From Streptomyces violaceusniger Tu 4113 (GTDB lineage: Bacteria; Actinomycetota; Actinomycetes; Streptomycetales; Streptomycetaceae), in assembly GCF_000147815.2 (NCBI RefSeq), contig NC_015957.1, positions 8,246,001 to 8,310,000 on the forward strand: a DNA stretch of 64,000 bases. The letters are read 5' to 3'. The notes under the pieces are model-generated. The model ran no database searches. It was not told the DNA's origin and was given only the letters and a program-made list of their open reading frames with translations. Positions 63,579-64,000 of this stretch are shown in pieces. Positions within the stretch are counted from its first letter, which is position 1; every line of letters starts with the position of its first letter. The position numbers and the translations under genes are program-made.

Positions 63579-64000
63579 ATGGCCACCACCACGGACGCCC
63601 GTGACGCCGACATCGCCCGCCCAGCCGCCGCGATCGCCGATCCGTCTCGCGCCCGCGTCCTGCAGGCGCTGTTGGAGGGCCGCGCCCTGCCCGCGAGCGT
63701 GCTGGCCACCGAGGCCGGGGTCAGCGCCTCCACGGTCAGTGGGCATCTGGCCAAGTTGCTGGAGGCCGGGGTGGTGCGGGTCGAGCCGCACGGGCGGCAC
63801 CGCTACTACCGGCTGACCGGCCCCGCCGTCGGCGAGGCCCTCGAGGCGCTGGCCCGGATCGCCCCGCCGCTGCCGGTCACCTCGCTGCGCCAGAGCACCC
63901 ACGCACACGCCCTGCGTCGGGCGCGTACCTGCTACGACCATGTCGCGGGCACCCTCGGAGTGGCCCTGATGGCGGCGCTGCTGGAACGCGGGGTCCTGGA
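63579..64000 (+). CDS. ArsR-family HTH regulator (partial, C-terminus beyond window)
   Basis: About 140 N-terminal residues are visible. A winged helix fits ArsR: IADPSRARVLQALLEGRALPASVLATEAGVSASTVSGHLAKLLEAGVVRVEPHGRHRYYRL. No metal-binding CxC is present in helix 3 (PASVLATEAGV). The later segment SLRQSTHAHALRRARTCYDHVAGTLGVAL contains one Cys and is typical of larger ArsR-like proteins. It starts at the ATG at 63579, probably leaderless. It continues past the right edge. Confidence 0.88.
   Translation, partial: MATTTDARDADIARPAAAIADPSRARVLQALLEGRALPASVLATEAGVSASTVSGHLAKLLEAGVVRVEPHGRHRYYRLTGPAVGEALEALARIAPPLPVTSLRQSTHAHALRRARTCYDHVAGTLGVALMAALLERGVL

Overview
The window is a piece of a Streptomyces-type chromosome. 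It is very GC-rich and its third codon positions are almost always G or C. GTG starts are common, stop-start overlaps are ATGA or GTGA, and several genes appear to be leaderless. The actinobacterial respiratory supercomplex genes are present: a three-helix Rieske protein, a diheme cytochrome c and a CtaF subunit. The species cannot be named from the sequence. Nearly all of it is core chromosome; I found no prophage, insertion sequence, CRISPR array, tRNA or rRNA.

Layout. 1-3170 (-): a DUF5304 protein (cut by the left edge), an ArsA-like ATPase, an SRPBCC protein and a metallophosphoesterase. 3422-6586: a long-chain acyl-CoA synthetase facing a PimB-like mannosyltransferase. 7125-10815 (-): a peptidase-MA lipoprotein and two NlpC/P60 hydrolases, the second behind a probable c-di-AMP riboswitch. 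11177-13968: a NYN-domain protein, a CxxC protein, a rhomboid protease and a stand-alone Lrp/AsnC effector domain. 14085-16986 (-): a class V aminotransferase behind a clear SAM-IV riboswitch, then trpD. 17159-26500: the respiratory block qcrCAB, ctaE, an atypical receiver protein, an L,D-transpeptidase and ctaCDF. 27545-34315: a cysteine desulfurase-TusA fusion, a PfkB-family kinase, two small or membrane proteins, an ErpA-type Fe-S carrier and nadA. 34708-39862: a two-component pair, PspAA-PspA, a DUF3043 protein, a methyltransferase and a small protein. 40003-47895: cobU (fused to a beta-lactamase-like domain), cobT and cobS, interrupted by a decayed mosaic of a NicO-type Ni/Co transporter and a frameshifted phosphoesterase-PQQ gene. 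48139-56772: pepA, lpd, sucB, a GntR regulator and aceE. 56867-64000: a WYL regulator, an SDR, a DUF4240 protein, a GNAT, a TIGR01777 epimerase, an FAD oxidoreductase and an ArsR-type regulator cut by the right edge.

From memory, the gene order parallels Mycobacterium tuberculosis Rv2184c to Rv2216 (ArsA, SRPBCC, fadD15, pimB, NlpC/P60, trpD, ctaE-qcrCAB, ctaC, adoK, Fe-S carrier, cobT/cobS, pepB, dlaT, epimerase). This is an old conserved actinobacterial neighbourhood linking respiration, Fe-S/sulfur supply, NAD and cobalamin synthesis, and the central 2-oxoacid dehydrogenases.

The unusual material is mostly non-coding. Most long convergent gene gaps hold a different tandem repeat (periods about 23, 33, 100, 24, 115 and 46 bp; one co-directional gap has 62 bp), and in three cases the unit resembles the 3' end of the adjacent gene. 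Two riboswitches, a five-codon ORF inside the SAM-IV leader, dyads at ctaE, ctaC, nadA and aceE, and a recurring leaderless promoter pattern are also visible. I did not find a convincing new multi-gene system; the best candidates for follow-up are the repeat-filled gaps and the transporter/phosphoesterase mosaic.
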